64,000 nt of DNA from Sisyra terminalis (GCA_958496175.1 OY292276.1:15704001-15768000), one strand, 5' to 3'. Shown: positions 10,402-24,259, counted from the first letter of the stretch. A program made the numbers and translations. Notes: generated by a model from the letters alone, not told the origin.

Positions 10402-11145
10402 CTAAACTTGCCAACTGATGGCACAAGCTGGGTAATTAATTCCTGCGGCAGAAAGACTTGACTTCATAGTATTCACTTCATTATTAAAACAACCCTTCAG
10501 GTGTTCAACTAAGCTTACTGCATTGGCATCACCTTGATCACTTGAAGCTTGAATTTTTGTTTTGGTATCATTCAGAAAAGTGGTAATTGATTTTGATAGT
10601 TCGTTGAAACAAAAAGCTTTCGCTGATGAAGATATCGTCAACTCACACTCTGCTTTTCGAACGACATAGTTTAAGCCAGGAAGAAGTTCAAATGGTACAT
10701 TTTCAAAAACAGTCAAACCCGCATAAGCCTTAGCAGTAGCTGCTGCACCTTTCACTGAATCAGAAGCGACGCAAGTATCAACGTTTGTAAAAAGAGTTGT
10801 GGGTGTTGGTTTCGATTGAGAATCAGCACATCTTCGTATATCTGCTCGACTTTTTTCAATGTTTTGAGTAACTGCGTTCATTTTATTGTTGATGCTGACT
10901 ACAAAATCGTCAACATAGGCACGTAAATTTTTCAAATATGCACTGAAGTTGGTTTTAGCATCACTAAGCGTTTTTGCAGTATTGTCTCGTGCTGTTCGCA
11001 CTTCTGCTGATTCTCCACAACAATGGCAATCTTTCTGTATCATAAAAATATTGAAATCTTATTAAAAATTTGAATCAACAGAACAACAATAACTTACCAT
11101 CAAAAATAGAAATACAAAAATACAGAGGTATGTTAAGGTTTTCAT
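10402..11145 (-). CDS. Small secreted cysteine-containing protein, two exons, 226 aa
   Basis: Exon 1 is 11,145-11,098 (MKTLTYLCIFVFLFLM, a clean signal peptide), with donor GTAAGT. The intron is 63 bp and its acceptor is ATACAG. Exon 2 is 11,034-10,402, phase 0. The ATG at 11,043 lies in the intron and is not the start. The mature protein begins KDCHCCGESAEV and has nine cysteines (C-x-C-C near the start, then RRC, TC, EC, FC, GC, AC). It is rich in A, S, K and T, predicted largely helical, and has no membrane segment. I do not recognise the family. Pattern and size recall small secreted helical proteins of the insect gut or salivary gland, but that is inference. No related neighbour is present. 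Confidence 0.8.
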
Positions 11146-11864
11146 TTTCGTTATTTACGTTTTAACCAAGAAAAAATTAAAGTTTTATTTTTGTAAATTG
11201 GTTTTATTACACACTTTCGTTGAATTATAACTAAAGTTAAATGTTTAATATATGATGTGCGCTGAATAAGGTGTCAAATAAGAATGGGGTTTTAAAGTAA
11301 AACGAATATTTTATATAAGGATATATGTACATATGTATATGTAGTCATATAAAAAAGATAATGTTTTTAGTCAATAAATATGACTATGCAAATTTTTTTC
11401 AAAAACCATAAAAGTTAATTTTCTTAATTTTTAGTACAGTCAATACCAGGAAATATTTTCGTGTATTAAAACGATATTATGTTTTTCAAATGACCCTCAA
11501 TTATAAAAATTACGATAGTGTACGTCACTAAACCGTAACAAAAAAAAAAACAAGTAGAACAAAGAAATAGACACAAAAATAATAAATTTGAGACATCATT
11601 TATATTTCATAAAATTATTCAATAACTATGTATATTGAATGATATATTGTATGAAATATTATAAATACTTTGGAACAATATTTTTTTGGGCATATTTTTC
11701 ATGAAATTAACAGATTTTTTTTGTCGATTAAACTTATAAAAGTACTTCTAAATATCGTGTCTTTTAAATGGAATCTAAAATTAATCATTCAATAGTAAAA
11801 AAACAGTTTTACCCATTTTTTGATACGCAATTACTCATAACACATCATTCGCTTTTTACTCTTC

Positions 11865-11920
11865 AACAATTGTGTTGACACAATTGTGTTGATCCAATTG
11901 TGCTGACACAATTTTGTTAA
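11865..11920. repeat. Four-copy 14-bp tandem repeat
   Basis: Four adjoining units of the form CACAATTGTGTTGA, the second exact and the others with one to four changes. Each unit contains the palindrome CAATTG, so both strands look alike. It lies about 720 bp upstream of the secreted-protein gene. It could be a simple minisatellite or a cluster of binding sites containing CAATTG, an E-box-like CANNTG. Confidence 0.7.
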
Positions 11921-14900
11921 CACATTAAAACTATTTTTTTGATATAAAGAAAATTTATCTTGATACAAGTGTTTTCACAAGTTTGAGAGTATAAATAATT
12001 TAACTGAAGCATAAACAGTCGAAAAGTTTGCAAAAGTTGCCAATTTTAGAATTTAATTGGGAATCTTTTATACACCTTCAAAAAGCGATAGGGTTAAAAG
12101 TTAATTTTGGTTAACTATTTTGCTTCAATAATCTTTTTCCAATAAAATAAAAGCATTTAGATTTGTTAATTCCTTTGACTCCTTATGAAACAGACAAATG
12201 ATACAAGGAATTAAGAAAAAATCTAATGATTCGAATTCAATGACCAGGGCTGTATAAATTTTATCGTCATATAGTCCCAATATCAAAATTTTATTTTAAA
12301 TTAACGGAAAAAAATAAAAGTAAAAATTATCTGCCTTCTCAATAAATACATGTACATAAGTGGTACAATTTGAGAGCATATAGATGTATAAAAAATATTT
12401 TTACACAAATATCGCGTCATAAGAATTACAATTTGTTTGTTTAGGTCCAGCATTACAATAATGACTAATAAAAATTATGATATATTATTGACATTTTTTT
12501 CATAATTTGTTTTCATAAAATCCATTCGATAATGAAGAATTGTTTAATTCAAATTTGCAAAATATCTGAAACTTACAATTCAAAAATATAACCAAATATA
12601 CAATTTTATAAATATTTTCTCCTGCAGTTACTCTTGCATACGTAATCTTCTATCACTATCTTTCTTCATTCCCGGAAATCAGGGACGCCTATACACATCA
12701 TTCTTTATATTCATTAAAGAACTAAAGGTTCCATACCAAAAATAATCATTCAAATCGTAGATAAACCAAATCAAAATTGTAAAAAAAATTATATCAACTT
12801 TGCCTAATTTTTATAAGCAATCATAACTACGGGTAATGCTATAATGAGGGACCAGGCGAATTATAAAACCATTAAGACGATTAGACCAAGTACTAATTAG
12901 TATTTTTGTTTCATTTAGACAAAAATACCTTTGAACATAAGGAATATTGGATTTTTTAGAATTCTATCTGTTTTCCAACCAAATATGTAAGGATTAATCT
13001 TTTCTACATGGCTTTCTCATTTACAGAGAAAAAATATAAAAGTTCTCAAATCTGTATCTTATGTTTATTACTCTTAATTGGCGATTGTTTTCGATATTAT
13101 TTTACATCTTGATTTAGGTCAAGATTAATCATTGCAAATTATACGTTTCAGCAAAGTTGTCTAATCAGCCTTAAAATTCCTTGAAAATTAATAGTAAAAT
13201 GGTGTGTTTGATAATTATCATATTTAAAAAAAAAACGAATGATGCACACGATTTGAAGCAGTCATAAAATGATATATGACTTAGATCTTAGGTATTTGAA
13301 AAATGGAAAAGAGCATCTCAAATGTGTTTGGGTAATCATATTAAGGTAATAATTAGAAAGGCAGAAAACATTGCCCCATTTCACGTACTTATTTGCATAT
13401 TCGTTGACTTGTTCGCAAATGTAATTTTAAATGTCTGAAGATCAGTTCAAAATGAATTACTGAATGTAAATCGTGGCTGCAAGTATAACTGATAAGATAG
13501 CATTGAATTTGGTATTTTTTTTATTCAATTTAAACACCTACAGATCAATATTAAAACCACATATTGTTTACATGCGAATTTATATATAATGATTTAATCT
13601 GCTCATATAATTTATCTTTGTATATTTTTTATTTGAGGTAGCTATGGAGAGTTTCATTAAAAATTGTTACAACTAAATGACACGGGTTCCAGAAAAATAA
13701 AGCAAATATTTCTCTGCACATATTAAATGTTCCTGAATAAAACATATCGAGGAAATTTTTAAAAATTATTCGATTTTGTAGGATTTCTTTTTGTCCTGAG
13801 GTTGTAGTATCTATATGTTTTTATCAAGTGGTATTTATTTTTTATTTTAAGCAATGCAGAAAGATGTTAGGTGGTAGATATTGCCAATGATTGTTATCAG
13901 ATCTGATTTATAGTCCTATTGACACAAACGCCTGCGACATAATCAGAGCACCTTGCAAAGGGCATTACGTCACACACCTGTTGTCTAGATATACACATAC
14001 TCAAGTTTAATATACAATCTTACAATAATCTCTTCATAGCTGTTCACCTCTTATATTCAAATCATGCCATCGAACACACCACCATTAATGGTTTTTTGTC
14101 GCTGATTTTATTAGATCTGATATTGTGCACACCTTATTTGTATAGACCTAACGTTGCGTGAGCGTTTAAAGGCAAAGTAAAATATTTTGTTTTTATATAC
14201 CTACCTAAAAGAAAAATATTTTCCTATACCTTATACTATATGTCAATTTAATTGAATTTCTTTAACACATAAAGTCTATGCTCTACAGTTTTATTCATTT
14301 TTCTTTTCTCAACCGCTTAACCACAAATTTACTTTAACTGATCTTAAAGCTTCCAAAAATACAATCTTTAAAGATAATTTTGTTTGTACTTAACTTTCCT
14401 ATTAATATATTTCTTCAATGAAAATGTCTTAAACAGCAAAATTGTGTCAGATTAAGTACCAATATAAGAAGATAATATTGAGTGGTGGAACCATTGAAAT
14501 ACACATAAACTTAACATGAATAAAACAACTGGAGCGATATTTTTATAACAAGAACATTTCTTATAGAAGTTTTGAGAAAAACGACAAAATAGCAATGCAA
14601 CTTACTATAAATTTAAGATAATGAAGATAAACCAACGAAATTGTTCATAACAAATCCTAGTGTTTTGATTAGTTGCCAATGTATCATTTGAGGGTAAAGA
14701 ATAAAAAGTTAAGGGTAAATGGTAGAAATTTTAAAAAAATAACCCATTTAAGCGGTTTTCATTCTACATCTTTAATATTTAACTATCGATTACATTGTGT
14801 ATACCATACATAGAATATATTGTGGTCTAATTTATGTAGTATAATTTAATATAATAATATATTAAAATCATACCATAAACATAAATTTGAACAGAAGTTC

Positions 14901-14930
14901 AAACAAAATATTTGTGACGTATTGCCCAGA
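11921..14930. other. AT-rich intergenic sequence; possible regulatory island 13,880-14,180
   Basis: No coding sequence is recognised. Between about 13,880 and 14,180 the composition is less AT-rich and more complex. It holds two AGATCTGAT sites, a CATTACGTCACAC box and several GC-bearing words. This is the kind of composition shift seen in conserved enhancers, but conservation cannot be judged here. Confidence 0.4.
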
Positions 14931-14971
14931 TACGTTTTTCGATTGCCAAGCAATCTTCCTCAAAAGTCATC
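14931..14971 (-). ncRNA. Penelope-type tail hairpin (degenerate hammerhead-like)
   Basis: The minus strand reads TTGAGGAA, then a perfect 6-bp hairpin GATTGC-TTG-GCAATC, then GAAAAACG. This matches the layout of the 3' terminal motif of Penelope-like elements (CTGA.GA, stem II, GAAA). The core is mutated (TTGAGGA in place of CTGAUGA), so it is a relic. No GIY-YIG coding was found upstream of it on this strand. Confidence 0.4.
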
Positions 14972-15279
14972 AAGTAGTTTGGCTCATTCCGTAACTGCTT
15001 TGGGATGATCCACCAAAAAATCGAAAAAATCTTATTTTGACTCGATTAAATTTTACTTAATCACATTAGATTTACAACAACTTTTGTCCAATGACTGTTC
15101 AAAATATTTAATGGCTATAATATTTTCTATTTACAAATTTTGTTTTTGCACCATCTGCCTTTTGGCAATAATTGTAATGTGTCACACTTACAACACTTAG
15201 TTGTGTCCAATGATACAATTAAATTAAAAATTATAGTAAAACAACAGTTATAATACTCTAAATATAATTATAGCATAAA

Positions 15280-15620
15280 TCACTTCACATTTTTCACCTG
15301 TAGGTCGTCGTGGATTCTTACATTATTTATTTTCCATGGTGCACTGATTATTGTTCGCAGAACTTTGGATTCAAATCTTTGTATTATTTCCTTGTTCGAG
15401 TTGGATGCTGTGCCCCAAAGTTCCACTCCATAGGTCCAAATTGGTTTTATTATTGATTTGTACAGAACCAATTTGTTTTTTATGGTCAACTGTGACTTGT
15501 GACCAATCAGCCAATACAACTTTCCGTATTTCTTTTTAAGCTGCTTTCTCTTTTCTTTTGTGTTTTGCCCAAGTTAACCGTTTATCCAGGTACATTCCTA
15601 AATATTTGACATGATCCTCT
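15280..15620 (-). pseudogene. 5'-truncated Jockey-like LINE fragment
   Basis: The minus strand encodes VKYLGMYLDKRLTW, then after one stop LYWLIGHKSQLTIKNKLVLY and the thumb motif IKPIWTYGVELWGTASNSNK, then ISAPWKI. This is the region after the RT catalytic core of Jockey-type LINEs. The endonuclease, the RT core and the usual C-terminal tail are absent or unreadable. It is closely related in motif to the fossil at 9,085-9,330. Confidence 0.82.
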
Positions 15621-16079
15621 GTTAATAGCTATAATGGCTTAATTTTTTAACATCTTTTTATTTTTTCAGTAATGTGGTTTTCTAGAAACCTGAACATAAA
15701 ATTTGTAGGATTTTACTACTAAATGTGAGAATTTCATAAGAGGTAGTTAAACTAATTTCGACTAAGCTGAAATTTTGAAACATGAAGGTGGTACAAGTCT
15801 ATATGCAAGATTTTCTTGATACTATGCCATAAGTACCGAAGCATTTTTGCAGATTTGTATGTAATATAGCAAAAATAAAATGTCTCAAATACAAGGGAAG
15901 GTCAATATTTAAAATTCAAGAAAAACTTATGTGTAGTTTCACCTTTTTTAATAAATTATTTGCCAGTTTGTTGCAAAATATGAATTTCGTAAGATATTAA
16001 TTTTTCATCTAACAGTGAAATTGCGGGAAGAATTGCTATCGCGCTCCCAACACTCTTCGTTAGGGACAAGAGAATCACG
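15621..16079. other. Intergenic sequence
   Basis: AT-rich, with no gene recognised. It leads into the piggyBac-like terminus at 16,080. Confidence 0.35.
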
Positions 16080-16106
16080 ATAATGCTTTCCAGCACTCTA
16101 AGGGTT
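16080..16106 (-). mobile_element. Possible piggyBac-type terminus
   Basis: The minus strand reads TTAACCCTTAGAGTGCTGGA. A TTAA target followed by CCCTT is typical of piggyBac-like elements and their non-autonomous relatives. I could not find the partner terminus within 1 kb, so this may be a truncated element or chance. Confidence 0.3.
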
Positions 16107-19017
16107 AATTGTCACCTCAAAATTTATCAAAAAAAACGCGAAAATATAAAGAATTTAAAAATCAAAAAAAAAAATATTAAACAGTCGACGAAATGATCCA
16201 AAACTATAGTTCTATCACTAGCTAGGACGCAATTATTCTTTTGGACTCAGCGCAGAAGGACTCTTAAGAGAGTCACAATACAATAAAGAAGAAGAAACAA
16301 TTTTTCAAAACTTCTTGGTTCTTGAGTTTTGGCTTTTTTAAGTTAGGTGTTCAATATTACTTCAGATATAGATCAAAAGTAAATAAAATTAATTTAAGAC
16401 TTTACAAGCCAAATATTTTCTGGTAAAAATATTTTTTCTGGTGAGAATATGATTTATTTATTTTTTGAATTATACACTTCTTTTTTCTTCTAAAGTCATC
16501 TGAGGAACCAGAAGATTCCATTAAACTTAAGTTCAAAGAGTTATTGGAATATCAATTGTCTTTCCCAGCTCCGTACATATTGTCTTCCGTTTTTATTTTA
16601 AGGCCTCACTAAAGAAAAAATTATAAGCTTCATAGGTACCAACGATATGCAACTAAATAATATAAAATAAATTTAACTTTTTGTGTGTTTAACTCGCTAC
16701 AAAAATTATAATTTATATAATTAAATTATAATATAAATTAAACGGACTATAAGAATACTGCCCATAGGTTATCTGGTAATATAAAATCCAGATTGCGTTG
16801 TAGTTTTGGTCAAATTTTCAAAACTATTTTTATGTTTAGATAAAAACAAAAGTACAGTAATAAAGCTATGAATTATCATTAATAAAAAAATTGAGCATAT
16901 TTGTTTAGAATTTTTGAGTTTTTTGACGTAAATAATAGCCTTATTGTATGTGTGATAAAACGAATGATAAAATAATAAATTTAGCAACAATATAATTTAT
17001 AATGATAACAATTTATTAAAAAAAAATATTCCCAAATCCCGAATAAAAGCAAATGAAAATGACTTGTCATTGAAATAAAACTGTAATTGATACACTTTTC
17101 TTAAATTTAATATTTTAAATGATAAAAACCTAATAGAAGTGACATTGAAACATTTCAATAATTTTGAACAATTTCGTAAGATAACGTTAAAGTACATTTA
17201 TATAACTTAAAATTATAATACCAATAAAATTCACTGTCATATAAAAATGAAAAAAAAAATCATCGAAATAGAATGACTTGGCAGTTTTTCTTCATTTTTG
17301 AAAAAGTTTGAAAACAATTTTAGCATACATTGAGTTCTTTTTCAGTTGAAATCATTGTTATTTCTAGAAAATTTCATAGTTATCAAAAATGTGAAATGCC
17401 AGTAGGTTTATTTTCAACATTTGTTGACACTTAATTAAAGGTAGGTACTTAACAGAAGAGTCTACTTTTTATAATAATTATAAATATTTACGCTAGTTGC
17501 GTACAAATATGAAACTATCGTTATTTATGAAAAGTTTTGAGTACCATAAAGTAATAAATAAATAGTATTGGTTAATTTGGTTTTACGGTATCAACAAAAA
17601 GAAAGATTTCAGTGATTCCAAAATTAAGAAAAAATGAGATGCAATATAGAAATCGGTACTAATTATTTCAGCTTTAAAAACTATTTTTTTGCAATTGCAT
17701 CTTTCAGTGGAAGAAGAGATTAACAAATTTTCCACGAAGTATTTTTAAGGAAATTTAAAATTTCTTATTTTGAAATAAAAAGTTAATCGAAATTGAATTT
17801 TATATTTAAGTAACCATTGATTTTAATTGTTTGATTGCTTAGTATTTTCAAAATATAGCATCATTAAAAAAAATTGGATATGATACATTTGGCTCTACAA
17901 AACATGATAAGCATAAACGAACGGTGTTAATAAAAAGGAACTGTAAGGTTGAATCTTTGATTTTATTAATCTCTAAATTGTTCTCAAAAAGTTTAAAAAG
18001 CATAAGAATTTTGCTATTTTAATTTATAAAATAAAATAAACCAAGTGTATATATTAATCGCAATTTTTGAAAATTTAGCAGATACTTTACATTTCTCTTG
18101 AACAGTTAAACCGATAAACGGCGATTAAAGTAGCTCTCAAACTATTGACAATTTTTTTTACAATTTAAATGAATTAAATAGAGACACATGCAAATGCATC
18201 TGCAAAATTGCATATACGAGCACAGGTAATTGTTCGATTTGTGTTCCCGACATTACGATTAAACCTACGCTAACAATTTTGCGGCAATGCGTACCCACTG
18301 AGCTCTTACTGTAAGCTGACTATTTATTTATTTACTGCGACTTTTGATATGTGACTTTAATTCCCGTTGAGATATTTAAATTACAATAGTGACATTTGAA
18401 TAAAATCACTTTAATAGCGAATTAAATCAAATAAATAACTTCAGTTTTTATTTGCTGTGTGTTTAACAGACACAAATGTTTTGTGATTTAACCATTGAAT
18501 AAACAACAAATTATTTCGCCTTTTATTATTCTTGTTATTTGTGACCGAATACAAAGATTTCATTTAGATAGGTGTAGTAAAGAAGTCCCCATTGATTGAA
18601 TAGAGAATTCATAAAGATATAAAACGTTGAATACGTCTCTTAAATGAATTGCGAAGTAATCTTTATGAAAAATTTGCCCGAAAACAGAACACAAATATTT
18701 TTTGGTCTTTTATCTTCTTCGCACTTTAATTATATTCGGTAAGCATCTTTACTGTACCAATATTAAATTTGGGTTTTATCTTCCAACTCTTTTAGCCGAG
18801 GAATTTTAGCTTCAAATTTTAAATAGGTTAATGTACGATGAAGAACAATAAAGTAAGTACCTTCGTTCGAAAAAAAAATTAAATATCGCTGTATTGTAAA
18901 TATTTTACAAAAAAAATAGCATTTAAAACTTTTAACTTCGTTCTCATTTTTGTAATTGTTTTAATAGAGAAAAACTTAACTAAAGAAGTTTACCATGTTT
19001 TTATTGCAACGGAAATG
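16107..19017. other. AT-rich intergenic sequence
   Basis: No gene is recognised. ORFs here are short and low in complexity. The segment 18,200-18,330 is locally less AT-rich, without a recognisable motif. Confidence 0.4.
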
Positions 19018-21339
19018 CAGAGGCGGACTGCCGTGTTACAGCAGCCCTGTGATTTAAATACATACAAAGACCACCCAAAAAAAATTTGATTATCATTTTC
19101 GATTAGTTACATCAATGAAAAGTTTGAAGAACTACGAAATATTTGGTTGTTTGAAAAGAAATTCATTCAATATTGAAAGACGATTTTTCTATATTGAATG
19201 CATACCTTTGGCCATCTTTCAATGTGAGTAGCATTGTTTCATGCTTGTATTATTTTTGTTCTTCAATCGCAAAAATCTGATCCAGATAATTTTTGACCTG
19301 CTTACTAGACGTTAAAGTTTTATCGTCTTAAAAAACATAATAAAATTTTAATGACTCACTAAAAGCTTTTGTAGCTTTAATAAGATATAATGCCACATAT
19401 ATGCCATATTCTTTAGATCTGGTACCTTCCAATTAATATTGGTTCTGGTCTCTACAAAATTCTTAAATGGTAAAACCCTTAATTTAAATGAAGAGGTCGA
19501 CAATTATTTGGATCACATTTTTTATCAAAGACTAAAAAATTTACGAGCCTGAAATTGGGCTACTTTCAGAAAGACGGCAGATAGTATTGGACTTAATCGA
19601 AAAATATACAATCTTATAAAACAAATTTTACTCTACAAACAAAATGGTCTTTTATTATCGTAAATTATTTAAAGAATAACCTAATATAGCTCATAGAGTT
19701 TGTTTTGGTTCTTTGTTGTAAATAATGGATATTATCTTTCATAATACGAAGGAATAAAAGCAGTTTAAGTAAAAGAGTATAAGAGAAAACTTTTTTTTTA
19801 TTATTCAAATGATTAACTTTATTAAGAGCTTGGGAAGCCTCATGGAGGCCAAGGGGTCATGGTGGCCAATCTAAAACTGGTAGGTACTAAATTCAATATT
19901 AATAGTTTTTTATTAACTCTAGAGGAGCTTAAAACTTTGGCAGTTATAAAACAATGATAGATAACATTGACCAAAATAAAAACATTTCTAATTTTTGAAT
20001 GACAGTGAAAATAATTTGATTCAGAATGATATTAAAACATTCATCCATTGTAGTTCCCAGTAGTTACTATAAAAAAGTAAGACATTTTACAAAGGTTTCA
20101 ATTGTAAAGAACCCTAAAGCATTTCAACATTAAATTTTAAATATTTTCGGTGTAAATTATTATGCATGCTGGAAAATTAAGTGTGGTAACCCCAAAGTAT
20201 AGAATACAGGAAACCAATCGATAGGGGAATTTGTTAGTTCCGCATTCTCACAATTCATGAAGAACTAACATATTATATCGGCCAATAATGGCAGAAATAT
20301 ATGCTGCATAGGTACTATAGCTTATTGAAGTGCAATTGGTTTTCTATTACTTGTTGTTGTTACAGATAAACGTATTTGTATATCTTCAACTAACTTCAAG
20401 AGCTTTTGTATTTTCTTTTAAATTTTAATGCACTCAAGGCAGAACTAAGACTAACTTAAGATCCAATACTCCGTTAAAAAATTGTCTTTACATATAAAAA
20501 TATATTTTTTTGTATTTGATGTTGTTACGTTTTTCCGGTTATCTAATTTTTATGGGTTGGCTAGGATTTGTTTCAGGACATATAACACTAACACCAGTTA
20601 TTTTAATTGTAACACGTAAACTATAACCCACTTATTTAATTACTTTAACAATTATTTTATCAGTTGTCGGTTTATATCGATCTTTGAACCTTGTTACTCT
20701 TAACAGTCGTAACTCATTCGTAATTGTTTTGGCGATGGTCGATTGCCTTATTTGTATATCTATTTGGCGCTTTCTGGAAATTTTCAGTACGTTCGAACGA
20801 TTTCTAACTCTTTCTACTCAGCATTAGAATCTCACGGAAAATATACTGGAACATCTTTCATCTCATTTCAATCTCATTGTTTAAACTTTCAAATGTTTGA
20901 AGTTCGCAAAATTATACTGTATAAATATATTTTTAGCACCAATATTCAATATTGGTATACAAAACATTAAAGACCTCTTGATACAATCGTATCATTTGAT
21001 GTTATTTATACCTCTAAGTCATTACTAATATATGTTATTTACAAAAATAGTTTGACTCTAAATCACACGGCTATTATCGTAGATATTATATGAGTCCTCA
21101 GAAAGTTGTGCCTAAGGAACTCTTGTCAAATAAATGTGCAATTTGTTAAACCTGAGCAAAACGGATTTTCAAGCTAACTAATTTAAACATAAAAATAATA
21201 AGTATCAAAAAAATTTAGTAATATTTTTTGATTTACGTGATCCAAAAAGCATCCAGAAATATTGAAGTCAAAATCTTTTCCAAAGGTTGTGATTTTCCGG
21301 CTATCGCAGTTATTAGATACTAGTGCCAGTCCGCCCCTG
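19018..21339. mobile_element. Possible hAT-type element bounded by inverted 15-mers
   Basis: CAGAGGCGGACTGCC at 19,018 and, on the minus strand from 21,339, CAGGGGCGGACTGGC. Ends of the form CAGNGGCGGAC are common in hAT elements. The two are in inverted orientation 2.3 kb apart. No matching 8-bp duplication flanks them and no transposase is readable inside. They may instead be single ends of two separate copies. The segment 20,520-20,850 is less AT-rich but unassigned. Confidence 0.3.
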
Positions 21340-24259
21340 AATACTCTATGCATAGATTTTATTAATTCCAACATTTGAATTAAAATACTATTTGTGTAAA
21401 CGTTTACAAGAAAGTGCAATTTAAAATGCAAATGAATAAATATTTAAAAAAATCAGTAGAATTTATAGTTTTGTCGATTTCAAACGGTTCTAGTTAAAAG
21501 TTTTGTTAATTTCCAGCGAAACAATTATTTTTTTCCGTTTACATTAGTCTGAAAACAATTAGCATGTTATTACATAATGTAATACTTGCTGACTTGCACA
21601 GAAATGGAACGAACATTTTTTATCAAATAATGACCTAATGAATTACTGGTGGTGGCTTTTTGTACGGTTTAATTTCAGTAATACCCTTTAAGAGCTATCG
21701 CGATGGAAAAAAAACTACTTTAATATTTGTCTCACAGTTGCCTTTATTAATATTAACCAGGCTTGGGTCTACGTTATAAATCAATCATAAATATTGAATG
21801 ATTTTTTTATCTGATATACTTAACCATAAATGTCAAGTATTAAATGTACAAAAACAAAAGCGTGATAAAATTTATGGCGAATTCTCGACTACAAAAGTAA
21901 TAAAAACCAGTCTATAATATACAATTTGAAGTATCAACAGAAAAATACGCCCTGTACTAATTCGTGCCACGGTTATAATATGAACTTGTGCTTCATTTTT
22001 TTGGGGAATTAAAATTGGTAAGAGAAAATTGGAGATAGGCAAAATCAGAAGATAACGTTTTACTGCAAATGAAGAAGTAAAAATTGGTATGATTTTCTGA
22101 TATGTGTTACGATGATATTCAAATACGAGACTTGAGGCGTATTTCCGCTAAAAGTTGGATTGTTGATGCAAGTACCTACATATCATATCAAATTGAATAA
22201 TATTATGAGATGGTTGGAGTCTTCAGGCATTAATGTCCTAAGTGTTGTCGGAATGTCGCAGTCTAGTGAACAGGTTGAGAAACTAATTAATCGATAGTGT
22301 TTTGTGCATTTACTTGCATTGGTTAACGTTCAAACGACCAATGTAATACAACACACATCGAAAAATACGAAGAAACGAGTTTTATATTTGCATATAAGCG
22401 TTTTGTCGTTATATATTTCACAGAATTTTATTATGTTTTTCAACTTTAAATACATGTTTTCAAATAATTTTGCTCACATTAAAGTTATGGATTTGAAATA
22501 AATTTTGTTTCCGATTTTGAAGCATGAACATATTTTGCTCTATGCACATTATGACTATTTAAAACAAGCTTGTTTTTATTTTCATCAAACTTCGCTTTGA
22601 AAGTTTTTGTTCATTTTTCGCTTTCAAAAAAAGTTTTCAATGCGAATGCATTATGTTTTTGGCATTATATTTAATTTTAAATAATCAAAATAGGAAAGTT
22701 TGTTCGAGTTTTAAACACTGTTATTGTATTATAAATTCTGATATTTAAAGTAAGGAAGTTGTATTTTACTATGCATTTAAAATGGATTAACTCTTTTAAT
22801 ATCTTTTAAAACCTTCACAATAACTAGGAAACTTGAATTAAAATCTTAATTCATTTATGAAATTTTAAAGTTTCTATACTGTTAACATTCTAGTTTATGT
22901 AAGCACTAAGCAAATTAAATAATTAGTCGAATATTCAGACTTCCTTTTAATAAAGTTAATGAAAAAAAGTTACAACTTTTCCCGTGAATTTGAAGTAAGT
23001 ACATCCTTTAGCAAAGGCAATTAGAGGAAGCCATTAAAACTATATACTTTCCAATTTTTAAGAACAACGTAATTTATAATTAGTTAACAAACATCGCAAG
23101 ACTCATATTTTCAAATATGTTTTAAAAGATGTAATTCTATTTTCAATGTAATTTGTTCCAATTAGAAAAAAAAATATCAAAGCAAGAAATATAAAACTAC
23201 TATGATGAATTCGTGTACAGAGAAGACAGCGATGACTGATTGGACAAATGAGTACACTTTTCTCTGAAAGATTGCAGAATGTTTACGAGGAAATAATGCT
23301 TTCAAGCACATAATACGAGAAATTGCAAAAGTCGTAACAATAGTTTAGAAGAAAATAAAGAGTATGTAATGAACTAATGAAGTATTAAAGAATTGGATTG
23401 ACAAAATGTAATTTGTTGTAACTCGGCATCTTCCAGAATGGTCTGGAATTAAATTTCCAAATCCTTCAAATTCGTAGTGCCTATATCAGTGCGTGTTATT
23501 TATGTTGGTGATTATGTTCAAGCTTAGAATGTCTTTAAGTTAAAGTTGAGCGTTTTGTTAAGTATTCCAAAGAACATTAGGCATTAATGATTCATTTGTA
23601 TGATAAGCTAATGAGTAAATGTTTGTTCCTAAAATTTGAAGTAGTGTTCCAATGATATCTTTTTGAATTAAATTTGAAAGAACAAATTATTGCATAAAAA
23701 ATTATTGCGTGAAAGAAATATTAATTTCAAATTGTGTATTTTTTTTCTAATTTAATTTTATTAACAACTTTTTTTCACATCTTTGATTATGTTTTCAAAG
23801 TATTCATGTATGGTTTCCGTCTTGTGCTTTTGAAACTAATCGACTTCCCTTTAAAATAAGGTATATAATTTTGATTTCTACAGTAACCAATACAATTTTT
23901 TTGGTCTCTGAGACCATCTATATATCAATTTTAAGTTTATTTTTCTCCGTAACTTTTTCTTGATCTTTGTTATACCATGAAGTAAGGTTTCGGCATCCTA
24001 AGTAAAATCCGTTCGGATTTTTTCCATTTTCTCACTGGCATGTTTTCCAAATAAACTGTCCAATTTTTGAGGACTTGTTTGATAGGTCTATGAGCAAGTA
24101 ATAATTTTTATGAGAGGCCGATGGTATGTCTCTTTTACTCGGGATCGGTAAAGGCAAAAGATTTACTACTTAATTCATTTACTTTTTTTCCCCAGGAAGA
24201 GTTACCTCAGGATATGAAGCGACTTCATTAGAGAAGAATTGAATATAAGATATATTGTA
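21340..24259. other. AT-rich intergenic sequence
   Basis: No coding sequence or structured repeat is recognised. Many short homopolymer tracts are present. Confidence 0.4.

Noticed and set aside
11041..11043. ATG as start codon of the small secreted protein
   Set aside because: It is inside the intron; the exon at 11,098-11,145 gives a signal peptide in phase with the acceptor at 11,035.
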